Below are positions 34,462-45,497 of a DNA stretch of 64,000 nt, in pieces. The notes under the pieces were generated by a model, which saw nothing but the letters and a program-made list of their open reading frames with translations, ran no database searches and was not told where the DNA came from. The DNA comes from Mucor racemosus. Its lineage: Eukaryota > Mucoromycota > Mucoromycetes > Mucorales > Mucoraceae. The position numbers and the translations under genes were made by a program. Positions within the stretch are counted from its first letter, which is position 1. Every line of letters starts with the position of its first letter. The stretch spans positions 620,001 through 684,000 of the forward strand of contig JAPEHQ010000004.1 in NCBI GenBank assembly GCA_027405735.1, given 5' to 3'.

Positions 34462-34810
34462 TGTTACGCCAGGAGATTATATCAATCTCAAAGCTAAAAT
34501 ATGTACTAAATCATTTAATAAAAATAAAAGAAAACTGTTATAAAAATGAAAGAGCACACTAAAACTAAAGAACTTTATTATAAGATCGAACCATCTTCTT
34601 TTATATTCATATTCTCTAATTATATGACCTGTTTAAAGGAGTCTATTTATATATATACATATATCCAATCAAGTCTAGGTGACACACACTAGTTCCACAT
34701 TCTTGTATAAACGGAGCTTCATAAAATAATACACAGCAATGTAGAACTTAACATATCAAACTGTGTCGTAATCTTAACCAAGGAATGCACCCAGATCTGT
34801 GGATGCAACA
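34462..34810 (+). repeat. Solo LTR inside R1 copy E, with perfect TSD
   Basis: A 349-bp sister of 33119-33465, flanked by CGCGT at 34457-34461 and 34811-34815. CGCGT is a word of the R1 consensus, proving insertion into a pre-existing repeat. Confidence 0.93.
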
Positions 34811-34829
34811 CGCGTATTTCACTGCTAAT

Positions 34830-35316
34830 TAGTGATATTAAACGAGCCGAGCCTTTTTTATGCAGCCGAGCTTTTCTCAAGGCTCGTTAAAGTTAGACGA
34901 GCTTACAAAAAAGCTCGTTCAACCTCGACGAGCTTTTTTTTGCGCGTGACTAGAGCTCGTTTACCCCAAACGAGCTTTTTTATGCAGCGACTAAAACTCA
35001 TCATCTCAATGCGAGCTTTATTTTACCTTTCCAGTGACAAATATCTAAAGTAAAGCAAACTTATGAATGTCAATTGACAATTATCTAAAGTAATAATGTC
35101 ATAGCATTTACTAATTATTATTTAAATTTGAACTTTTTGAAAAGAAGTCAAAAGCTCGTCTTTCTCAAACGAGCTTTTTAAAAAAAAGTCAAAAACTCGT
35201 CTTTGTCAAACGAGCTTTTATTAAAGCTCGGCTCGAGCTCGAGTGATACAAAGCTCGGCTCGTTGTGGCGAGCTTTGGTCAAGCTCGTCCTAGGCTCGGC
35301 TCGTCTTTTATACTTA
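34830..35316. mobile_element. hAT-type MITE inside R1 copy E
   Basis: A 487-bp element with imperfect terminal inverted repeats: the left end TAGTGATATTAAACGAGCC and the right end, reverse-complemented, TAAGTATAAAAGACGAGCC. Both continue GAGCCT. The 8-bp duplication CTGCTAAT (34822-34829 and 35317-35324) is the size made by hAT transposases. It has no coding capacity. The interior is filled with AGCTCGTT/AACGAGCT motifs in both orientations, like the subterminal binding-site clusters of hAT elements. Confidence 0.85.
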
Positions 35317-36235
35317 CTGCTAATGGATTGAAAACTTTGAGGCTTCATATCTCCAGAAAAAATTAAGCTATACTAACACTTTTTAATAATAAAACTTACT
35401 TGTTTTAAAGTGCTCTATAACATATTTTAATATAAAAGAATTCTGAGCACCTTTATTTTTTTTTCATTTTTTTTGACATTTCTATAGTAGGTTTCAAAAT
35501 ATTGGCTAAATTGAACAACATTTTTTTTGCATTCATGCCATTAAGCTTATTAAGCTCTCTCGGACCCAATTTAGGGTTTTTTAAAACATTGATTTTTCGT
35601 GGAGATATCCTTAAAAATATGTACAAAAAGGTAGCTTCCATTTTTCCCTTATATACCCTCATCCCAAATTCTGAATCTGAAAAAAAATTGACAAAAATCT
35701 TGTTTTCTCTACGAAAAATGCAGCTAAAATTTTTTACAATAGCTTGATCGATAGATAATGTTTTTGCGCATCATTTCAATTAGTTATATCATAAATATGC
35801 TTATAAAAAGTGATGCGTATCTTCAAAAAACCTTCAAAATTTCAATTACATTTTACGCAAAATTTAATGTGAAATGTTTGCCTGAATTTTATTTAGACGG
35901 ATGCAGAATTTAAAACCGTACAAAAACTATTTAATGCACTAGGTCGACTTACTTTGCAGCTCGTGAGTCATTAAACAATTTTGTTTTTTGAATCATTTTT
36001 CGTCCATTTTTTAGAATAAATTTTGGAATCCCGTTATGATAGGTTTCAAGCTGTGATAAGAACTATTATTTTGATTTTCTTAACGAAAAATCAATGCTTT
36101 TTCTTGAAACAAAAAATAGAAGATAGCTTTCAGTTGGATCTATCTTGTGAGTACAAAAAAGGTAGTGATTCAATTTGAGGATTAAATTGTACGATAGATT
36201 TTGGGTCAATTTTTGGTCAGTGTTAGGGTAATGTA

Positions 36236-37302
36236 CTTACCGTATGTTCTGGTATTTTTTACATTTTTATTTTATGGCAGATACCAGATATCAATAGCTT
36301 TGGAGCACACCTATATCGTTTTTGTATTTTGTCCGGCAATCGACTCGATTAACATAAAATTGAAGCATTCAGTGGTACGCCTAAGTATGCTAAGGCACAT
36401 TTAAGCATACCGCGAGGAAATATCGAACGCCTCCTGAAATCTCTGAAATCTGTCTATAGAAAACCGATGATGAAGAACCCTATCTCAATAAATCCTGATT
36501 CTAGTAAATTCTAGTTTTACATAATGGTATATATGTGCGCATGTTTGACACAAGTGCTTCGGATGGAAATTTTTACGAGCTATTATGCTCTTCTGAGAAA
36601 ACGATAATGTATTGGAGATGTTCATTTTTTTTAATTATTCGCTACGATTCAGAGTAAATGCCTTGAACCGAGCGAATTTAGATATATTGTTTCACGATAT
36701 TTATACAATCATAATTATGTTGTATTCATTTGGTCTCAATCTTTTCCAATCAGGGCTTAAGACTTCAATTTCTATCTTGGATTTGAAAGCGTCCAAGGAT
36801 TGTAGATTGATCATATGTGATATGACAACCACATGAATAAATATAAATAGCTACTCAAAGTTTTCAGTTGTAAATATACACAAACAATGTAATATGATAC
36901 CAACAACAGCAAAATCAAGTGCTGGTTATCTTTTGTTGTCGCCTTATCAGTAAAATATGACGATGAATATATTTTATGAAATGGAGACATTCTGATTGTA
37001 AATCCACTTTTTTATTTGACATAATCAACACATCTCCATGCGGTATGATGTCTGTTAAACACTGTATCGAGTGAGATATAAAAAGTATTCACACTCCTTG
37101 TGATCAGCAATTTTATCATACATTCTTACATGATTGTTTATCGCTCCAAAAGATGTCCTACCCCGCTTTTATTATAAAAAATCCAGGACATCTCCGCATC
37201 AAAAAAAACCATATAAAACGGGATCATCAATTATCTAATATTGACCCTTCTTCTTCGTGTCCCTTTTCCTTTTCTTTGTATATAAACATATTTATTGAAA
37301 AA
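36236..37302. promoter_or_regulatory. Intergenic region and promoter of the phosphorylase kinase gene
   Basis: No gene was found. Possible TATA elements lie at GAGATATAAAAAG (about 37074) and TGTATATAAACAT (about 37277). The latter is only 25 bp before the ATG, so the former is the better core promoter. Confidence 0.4.
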
Positions 37303-40300
37303 ATGACTATATCATCAAGACAATATACACAAGATAGACTCGATTATTATTATAAAGTTATCAATAAAACCATTATTGCAAAACAAAATGCCTCGAGTGG
37401 TTTGATGCCAGCTTCTACAGCCATTACGGTAATAATACAAAACGTACCCCCAAATTAAATAAATAATATTAACATGATGTGCATATTAGAGTCATGGAGA
37501 TTATACAGATGCTTGGGTTAGGTACATATGCGAAGAAATCGGCTAAAAAACTTCAAAGTTCTAGTCTAAATAAGGATCTTAGATGCTAAACCAAAACAAA
37601 TGTTTTCTTTAGAGATAATGTATATTCCATTTACGCTGTTTACGGTTTGGCTTTAGCGTACAAGAGATTGGATGATAATACCGGAAGAGCCTGTAAGTTA
37701 ATGATTAACCCTCACAAACCCTAGGTCGACTAAATCCATCGTGTATTTATACAGTTGAACTTCAATACTCAGTTATCAAACTTATGAGGGGTTTATTATT
37801 TTCAATGATGCGTCAATCAGCCAAAGTAGAGAAATTTAAGCAAACTCAATCATTAGAGCATTCGCTTCATGCCAAATATAATACACAAACAGGTGAAACA
37901 GTAGTTGGCGATTCTGAATGGGGGCATTTACAAATCGATGCTACTAGTTTCTTCTTGTTGGCATTAGCTGATATGACATCTGGAGGATTCAATATTATAT
38001 ATTCTCAAGATGAAGTTGATTTTATACAGAATCTTGTATTCTATATTGAACGTAAGTTTTTGTTTAATTTTGTATCGTGTGACCCCATCATAACAAAACA
38101 AAAAATATATTGCAGGAGCTTATCGTACTCCTGATTATGGTATTTGGGAAAGAGGAAACAAGATTAATCATGGTCAGCCCGAATTGAATTCGTCTTCGAT
38201 TGGTATGGCGGTTGCCGCTCTCCGTGCCATCAATGGTGTCAATTTGTTTGGTGCTCGTGGCGGTGCTTCATCAGTAAATATCTAGTTACACAAGATAGAC
38301 GGTATAAATCTAATATTTTTTTGTTATGTTTTTAGGTTATCCATGTTTTGCCAGATGAATTGACTCGAAATGCAACAACATTACATATTTTCTTACCACG
38401 TGAGTCCAATTCCAAGGAGATTGACGGATCAGTGTTATCAATTATTGGCTTTCCTGCATTTGCAGTTGATGATCCGGAATTAATTCAACGTACCCGAGAT
38501 GAAGCCATAAAAAAATTGGAAGGAAAATACGGTATGAAGCGGTTCTTGAGAGACGGACATCAAACTACGGTAGAAGATACTTCTCGATTGTACTATAATC
38601 CTAATGAATTAAAGGTGTTTGAAGATATTGAATCAGAATGGCCACTATTTTTTACTTATATGGTTTTGGAGGGTTTGTTTACCGGGGATCTCGAACAAGC
38701 CGAAAATTATAGAAAAAAATTGGAACCACTGATTGTTGATTCCGTAACAATGTCTAGACCTTTGCCAAGTAAATCCAACTCTTCTTCTTCCATGTCTACG
38801 AACCATATTCGATTGGATTCTATCCCTTTAAATCATATTAACGAAGATACTGATAATGAAGATGATGAAGAAGATGCATCCATACATATCCCCCTTTTAC
38901 CCGAGTTGTATTACGTACCTGCTGAATGCATCAATGCTGAAAAAGAAAATCCCCATTCACAAAAACGTGTACCCAATGAAAATGTACCCTTGGTGTGGGC
39001 ATTGTCATTGTACTTTTTAGGCGGTTTGATTACGGAAGATCTGCTCAGTCCTTCAGAAGTGGATCCGCTAGGTCGCCGCTTCAACAGTACCAAGATGGTC
39101 AAAGATACCATGATTCAAATTGTATTATTGTCTGAAGATCAACAACTTCAAACTGCGTTGTCGACTTATGGCCTAGAGACACAAACATTAGATCAAATCT
39201 CGACTACAACTACAGTATTACCACCTCAAGCATTAGTAGATGTTTATGGTGGATTAGGGTTTAATAGTAAAATGGGAATGACAGGTCGACCTAAAAGGTA
39301 ATATAATTCAAGTTTACCATTTGATTCATATACTTATTTATATTATGCAATCAACACAGACCTATCGGTGTTTTGGGCACATCTAGATTTTACAAGATTC
39401 AAGGACAAACATATGCATTTACCCCTCATTTTATGGATAACAACGAATTTTACATTAACGCAGATCCTGATTATTTGGTATCCGAATTTGAAAATGAATT
39501 AACCTTTACAAAGAAAAACTGGTACTATCCAGGTCGCCCTACTATGGTCGTTTTACTTTCGCATGGTCTCTTGGGCACAACTAAACAAAACAACGATATT
39601 TTGCTATCCAACACGGCAGATGCATCTAAAAAGAATTTGCTCAACTTTTTTACTAATCTTCGTGGTGGCTATGCTTGTGAGGGAGATGTTCGAGTTAAAT
39701 TATGTAGATTAGCAGAAACTATCAATACAAGTAATATCCAATCTTTGGATTTCTTGATCAACAAGCCTGAAGTCAATTGGAAACGAATCTTGCGTGTTGC
39801 TCATGCTTCAAAAACACATAAAAAGAAGTTGGGATATAATGAATACAAAACCCAAGCAAGTACTCCTGGTCATCGCACACCTGGTGGTGCTGCTGGTGGT
39901 AGCGGTTTAGTGAGTGGTGGTAGAACACCAAAGCGTAAAAACACGACATTTTACGGTAAATCTTTAGCATCTCCCTTGGATAAATTGCACGATGAAAATT
40001 ACTTTGATGAGTTGGCAACTGCTCTTAGCAAGTTAAAGGCCAACTCAGAGCAACCTGAATTCAAGTTGAAGGGTCATGAAGCAAACAAGCAAACTGCAAT
40101 AGTAGAATCACCAAAATCAGGTATTTTTACACCTGGATCTACTACCAACAAAACTGGAAGTGTGCCAAAAGAAAATACAGACCAATCAGGTTCTCCTCAT
40201 GAAATGCTTTCCCTTACACTGGGTGATTCTTCTCAATTTAATCAAGCTGTCGAGAGTCTAAGAGCATCAGTTAATTTATATGATCAAATAGGTTAGTCTT

Positions 40301-42168
40301 GTGTTTCGTTAAAATCGAGGAGAGAATAATCTAATCAAGTTTTATCATATGTAGATTTACTTCAATATATGGTATCTTGTAGACCTATGAGCTATTATAT
40401 CGAAGCACTAGAAACTACCATTTTAGAGCTCATTGAGGAAGTGTATTTGAAATCTAAAAAGTCAAAATATTGGTCTATTGCAAGGCAAGCAGCTGGCTTG
40501 TTGCACAAGAATGTCCCTTCTTTGACTATTAATATAACAGATCTTGTTATTAGACAAAAACAAGTTAGTATTGGATCAGGTCCTCAAGAATACTTAATTT
40601 CCATGCCTGTTGCACCAGATACTTTGAATAAAATGATCAGCGAACATTGGTATGTATATATAGTTAATAACTATTTAAGAAAACCCAACTAATAATATTT
40701 GGCTTTATTAAAAATAGTATGGATGATGTACGTGAAGGTCCTGTTGTACAAGAAATCATTATTTACTTGGGTAACCTCATTCGTACTCAACCTGACGTGT
40801 TTGAAGGTATTCTTCGCTTAAGAACTCACTATATCATTATTGCATTAAGAGAAGAAATTAGTCGTATCAACAACAGCGATGAAGAAGAATCTGTTGAACA
40901 TTTGATGCAACTTTCTCCATTTGAGTTGGAATCATTACTCTTTACTGTATTATCTGGTCCTCATCTTTGTCGTATGAATAATTTGATAGTACGGGATCGT
41001 CCTGGAGGATTCTTGATGTTATCCACTAATAGCACTTCATTCAATAACGATAAAAAAGAAGAAACAACAGATAATTCCTATATTCCTCTTATTGCAGATT
41101 TCCAGAAAAGTTTATCTATCAAGGCACAATCAGGCGGTTACTTTTCAGGTAACTTTGCCAAGGTAGAAATTAATGGTACTATTATGGAAGCCAATTCTCG
41201 AGGTATTCATGTCTGGGCAATCGATCGTAATCAAAATATCATTTTGGAACGTGCTTCATTTGATACGCACATCTCTGTAGAAGAAAGCCAAGCATTTGTT
41301 AGATTTATTCATTGGATTGCAAATGGCATGATTATTGTTATTGCTTCTAAAGATGAATTTACTGAGAATTTAACTCAAGAAGCTATTGCTACATTGCAGC
41401 AATTGGGAAGCACTAAAATCAATCATGTACAATACCGAGATTCATATGTATTCATTGGAGAAAAAGGTAAATAGTACTCGCAGAAAGTTCAATTAGATGC
41501 CTAATCATTTTATAGGTGATACCGAGCATATTTTAGAAGCTCATCAATTGTCTAAGGATGGACCTACCGATCTGATTGAAAAGACCTTTGACCTCGAAAA
41601 TGGAATTTCAAACAACCAAAATGTACAAATTACACTGGAGAACATTCACAACTTTTTTCCCAATTCTAATGGTCGTTGGTTACGTCGTCGTAAAAACGAT
41701 GGTGCACTCAACAGAGTTCCTTCTTCCAACTTTTTCCCTCAAGTTTGGAGTATTCTCGATAAATCTAAAGGTCTTTCTATTAGAAATCACAATTTACCCA
41801 GAGATCCTATTGTCTTGGAAAAGACGCCCGAAGAATTCAATTTTGCATTAGCTGTTGAATCATTTTTGGGCTGGTTTACTGATCCTGCTGAACGTCAAGT
41901 AGCTGTTGAAGTATTATCTATTATTTATCAGCAAGACAGACATCAAGATGTCTGGTTTGATTTACCTATGATTATGAATCGAGCTATTGAGAAATTCTGG
42001 ATTAAATGGATTGATCTCAACAAGACCAGTATCGAAAGGGGTGGAAATATATTTGAAAATGGATTTGGTTATCAGCAACATGTTGATCTTGCTAGCAAAC
42101 TTTTCTTTGATTTACCTTTAGATGGAACAGAGAGTACCTCAACTTATATCAAATCAAGTATTTTTTAG
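37303..42168 (+). CDS. Phosphorylase b kinase regulatory (alpha/beta-type) subunit
   Basis: Large regulatory subunit family of glycogen phosphorylase kinase, built on a GH15-like (alpha/alpha)6 domain. Ten exons: 37303-37428, 37490-37521, 37613-37692, 37755-38051, 38116-38273, 38336-39297, 39360-40291, 40355-40649, 40718-41466, 41516-42168; total 1427 residues, longer than animal alpha (about 1220) or beta (about 1090). Family words: [94 protein letters not shown]. The extra length includes a Gly/Ser/Thr-rich insert (about residues 705-830, with [15 protein letters not shown]) and an acidic insert in exon 6. The C-terminus is SSIF, so the CaaX farnesylation box of animal subunits is absent. 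Only one such subunit gene lies in this window. Confidence 0.95.
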
Positions 42169-42325
42169 ACATAAAAATAAAGGGAATTTAATAGATTGAA
42201 ACATGTAATAATTTTATTGATATAAAATATAGAATGATGGAGGAAGGGATGATATGTAAAGAAATCTGTTTCTAATTTATAAATGGAATATAGTAGTAAT
42301 AATGTTACAATTTTATTTTTTGAAT

Positions 42326-43439
42326 TTATGCGGTAACCTTGAAAGCACCAGATTGGAAACTACAAGTTTCACCTTCGACTTGACTAGTAACATCAAGCTT
42401 ATAGTAATAAGATGCGCTAGTATCAAGGTTAGGGATGCTTAAATGATCCTTGATAACGAAAGCATTAGTAAGGCCTTCTGAACCAGACCAAACAGTATCA
42501 ACTAATTCATCATTAACACCATCAACAGCCTTGTAAATTTCAACCTTGGTCAAAGAATCAGTTTGGGAAGCACCATCACGGCTTAAATCAACAGTGATAT
42601 GGTCACCTTGCTTTTGAGTAGATCCCTCAGCGGGTCTCTTTATAGTTAAACCGAAACAACCCTTTGCGAATTCAGGCTTGAAATAAGTTTGATCATCCAA
42701 AGCTTGAGCATAAGATGTGAAACCGGCATCATTGGTATGAGAACCAGTGGTGACCTTGAATGTACGGGATGTTTTGATACAATCAGGACCATGTTGACCG
42801 TTAATCATGTTGGTAACCCAGACACTGTTGTATAAATATTAGTAAATTGCATTCAATAAATGATTGTATTACAGCTTACCGGTAGTAGTAAAGACCGGCT
42901 TCAACGGATGTAGGAATATCGTCAGAAATTGATGCTTGAGTGTTTAAGCTGTATGAACCAGACCAAGTATTTTGGACATATTTAGGGTTACCGGAAGCAT
43001 CAACAGAGTATAACTATATATATATATATATATAATATTAGTTTCAATGATATTAAAGATGCTTTCTCTAATTCTACATACATCGAGGCCAGTAATTGTC
43101 TTTTCATGAGAGTTGGGTACACGAACTAAAAATAAACAGGGTAATAAATTGTTAGTTTGAATTGATACTATGGATCTCCGCCTTGGAAGAGATGTTTTCA
43201 TGAAAAAAACTTACCGACTGTAACTGTAGCGTTTTGACCAGCAACAAACACATCAGTATCAATAGGAGCAGTTACGGAAATACCTATTTAAAAATGTTGG
43301 AAACGATCAAAATTAAATGTATTTTTTTTTAACTCATACCATCACAGTACTCTTTGATGGCATCAGAATAACTGTCTGCCTTGACAGAAGATAAACAAGC
43401 AAATGCAAAGATGGAAGCAGCTGTAAGTGAGAATTTCAT
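42326..43439 (-). CDS. Secreted protein with two Kre9/KNH-like domains
   Basis: Five exons (43439-43340, 43283-43215, 43125-43082, 43013-42880, 42824-42326) give 281 residues. Residues 1-21 are a classic signal peptide (MKFSLTAASIFAFACLSSVKA). Two beta-sandwich-like repeats follow: the first around VFVAGQNATVTV to LYYYRVWV, the second around GLTIKRPAEGSTQKQGDHITV to YYYKLDVT. They resemble the Kre9/KNH1-type domain of fungal cell-wall proteins. There is no C-terminal hydrophobic GPI signal, so it is probably secreted or wall-associated. A TATA-like AATATAAAATA lies at 43511-43520. The next gene upstream is a one-domain paralog in the same orientation. Domain assignment is by pattern, hence moderate confidence. 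Confidence 0.75.
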
Positions 43440-43645
43440 TATGTGTTTATAAAAAGTATACAAGTGAAAGGGAAAAAAGAAAAGAAAAAGAGAAATTGTA
43501 TAAATCAAGCTATTTTATATTAATAAAATGGGGGACGACTCTGATTAACCAAAGCTAGTCGAAAGCAATTTACAACGGTGAACAGAAGGAGATTGATAAT
43601 TAAATGTTACACCTAAAGTCAATTAACTCGATTAAAAAAGTATTT

Positions 43646-44388
43646 TTATACATTTGTTGCAGTGATTTTAAATTTGCCAGACTCGTATTGGCATTGAGTA
43701 CCATCGTATAACTGAGCAAATATACTAAAAGTGTGTTAGTTGCTTTGTCGTTTTTCTCTCTATTTTACTAAAAAAAAAAAAAAAAAACTCACCGAAACCA
43801 AAATGTATTTGGTAAATCTTTACTTTTAATCTTATTTAAATCTTGTTGAATTGCTGATACTTTTAATAATTCATCTTGGCCTGTCCAAATATCTTGAATA
43901 ATCTCTTGGTTTTTATCGTTTAAGTGTAATAAAGAAACCTTTGTTAATTTAGATTTGTTGTTGTTGTTGTTGTTGTTGTTTTCGTTAGTGTTACCTATTT
44001 AATAAATTATTAGTAGTTGTTGGACAGTGGTGGTGGCTATGACATTTTGAGCGCGCTAATTATAAACATTTATCACCCCCTTCAATTAACCCCCTCTCCC
44101 CTTCTTAATAGTGTTTTCTTTGTATATAAAATCATCCTCTCCTTTCTATTGCCATTACAAGCTAGAAACATTTACCAAGAATCAAATAGGTAGATGCTTG
44201 TTCTTTAGTTCGGTCAATTATGGAATCTGCTTTTGGATACAACACCTCGATTCCTATTTCTCATGTTTAAGCAATTTCATATATATTTATATGCATATTA
44301 TTATATTGCTACCTTGGCATTGTTGTTGAGCTAAAACAGTGGTTAATACAAAAAGTAAAACTGAAATTATGCTTATTCTTGCCAACAT
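43646..44388 (-). CDS. Secreted single-domain Kre9/KNH-like paralog
   Basis: Four exons (44388-44313, 44253-44176, 43994-43793, 43724-43646) close to 144 residues. Exon 1 is a signal peptide (MLARISIISVLLFVLTTVLA). The rest matches the second domain of the downstream neighbour: IEVLYPKADSI against LTIKRPAEGS; KVSLLHLNDKNQEIIQDIWTG against KVEIYKAVDGVNDELVDTVWSG; and a C-terminal QCQYESGKFKITA against TCSFQSGAFKVTA. A polyasparagine run encoded by repeated AAC sits between strands. Tandem same-strand placement, with about 200 bp between the genes, indicates local duplication. It was missed by simple ORF calling because its exons are small. Confidence 0.75.
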
Positions 44389-45330
44389 TTGTTTAAAAAA
44401 TAGATGAAAAACAAAAAATACAAGAAATTAGAATAAAAATGCTTGCTTTCAACCAAGTTTTAGTGGCTTGTTGAGTGATATACGTTCGATGTTTTCCATC
44501 ATCAATAGTACAAAACCAACCCATTTCATGTGTACTACAGTAATTGTTTATTATTAGATGTTGAATTGTTGCTACTATTATTGACAATTACTAAAAGTGG
44601 AGAATAAAAAGGGAGATCCGGTCGAGAACAGACAATCCAATCATTAGCCCCTCTTGGGTTTATATATTTCCATCTTATGGAAGCGATCCCGAATGGTCCT
44701 TGAGACGTTTTGTTGGTGATAAAATAATAAATTGCTGTTTCGTAATTAATGCAAGTCATGAAATGAAATTTGATCGTTCGATTTTATGATTCATTTATGC
44801 CATGAAACTGAAACGTGACAACAATATATTATATGATGTGCAATCTCAAATGTTATTTTTATACATCATACTATAAGAATTTAAAAACATTAAATGCTTT
44901 TTTTTTACTAAAATAGAAGTAAATTTGTATTGATAAATAAAGAACAATATATTAAATGTTATTACTTTCAGCAGACACTAACTCTATTATATGGCCTTTA
45001 TTGTTGGTAATCATCAAATCTGTCCTTGTCAAAACCATGTGTTATGTTTAGCTTTCAATCAATTCCAAATATTTGTTTTGAAAAAGATACGCCAACCACA
45101 CACTACTTTATCAGTCATTTTCTTGTCATTTTTATACCAAAAAAAAGTTAAAATGTGTATTTTAGATGTCATATTAGTTGATTAAATATATTAACATTGC
45201 ATAGATTGTAATCATCTACCTGAAAATCATCGGAAAGTAGAAATATTCGTAAAAATATGCAGTGTTGCTAAAAAAAATACCCCTGAGCGGCATTCAAATG
45301 TCAAATGTTGAGCTTCAAACTCAATTACAA
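44389..45330. other. Intergenic region
   Basis: Promoter side of the small secreted protein gene. Open frames here (for example 44535-44759 minus) show no motif. Nothing else was recognised. Confidence 0.45.
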
Positions 45331-45497
45331 CAGTATCTTCACCCTGAGACTCAACCAGACTCAAGGTATTTTCTATCTGACTTCAAAATTAAGCGGTAAA
45401 ATTGAAAAATTAAAAAGTATTTTTGAGTCACCCGCTTAATTTCGAAGTCAGATAGAAAATACCTTGAGTCTGGTTGAGTCTCAGGGTGAAGATACTG
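45331..45497. repeat. Near-perfect 66-bp inverted repeat (small palindromic element)
   Basis: Arms 45331-45396 and 45432-45497 are reverse complements with only a couple of mismatches, separated by 35 bp. The outer limits are CAGTATCTTCACCC and GGGTGAAGATACTG. Weaker pairing extends further out (CAAACTCA against TGAGTTG). The structure suggests a MITE-like element or a strong cruciform or hairpin. No target duplication could be fixed. Confidence 0.85.

Larger units (their letters stand above)
34165..36235 (+). repeat. Dispersed repeat R1, copy E, split by two insertions
   Basis: R1 sequence runs 34165-34461, resumes for 34811-34829, and continues 35317-36235. The gaps are filled by a solo LTR and a hAT-type MITE, each with a target duplication made from R1 sequence. 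Removing both restores the arrangement TTTACGCGTATTTCACTGCTAA seen in copies B and D. The minus-strand frame 35662-35453 (MRVYKGK... FLRISPRKINVLKNPKLGPREL) is intact. Confidence 0.85.

Noticed and set aside
44535..44759. 74-codon minus-strand frame upstream of the small secreted protein gene
   Set aside because: No motif and no splice link to the signal-peptide exon. It lies where the promoter is expected.
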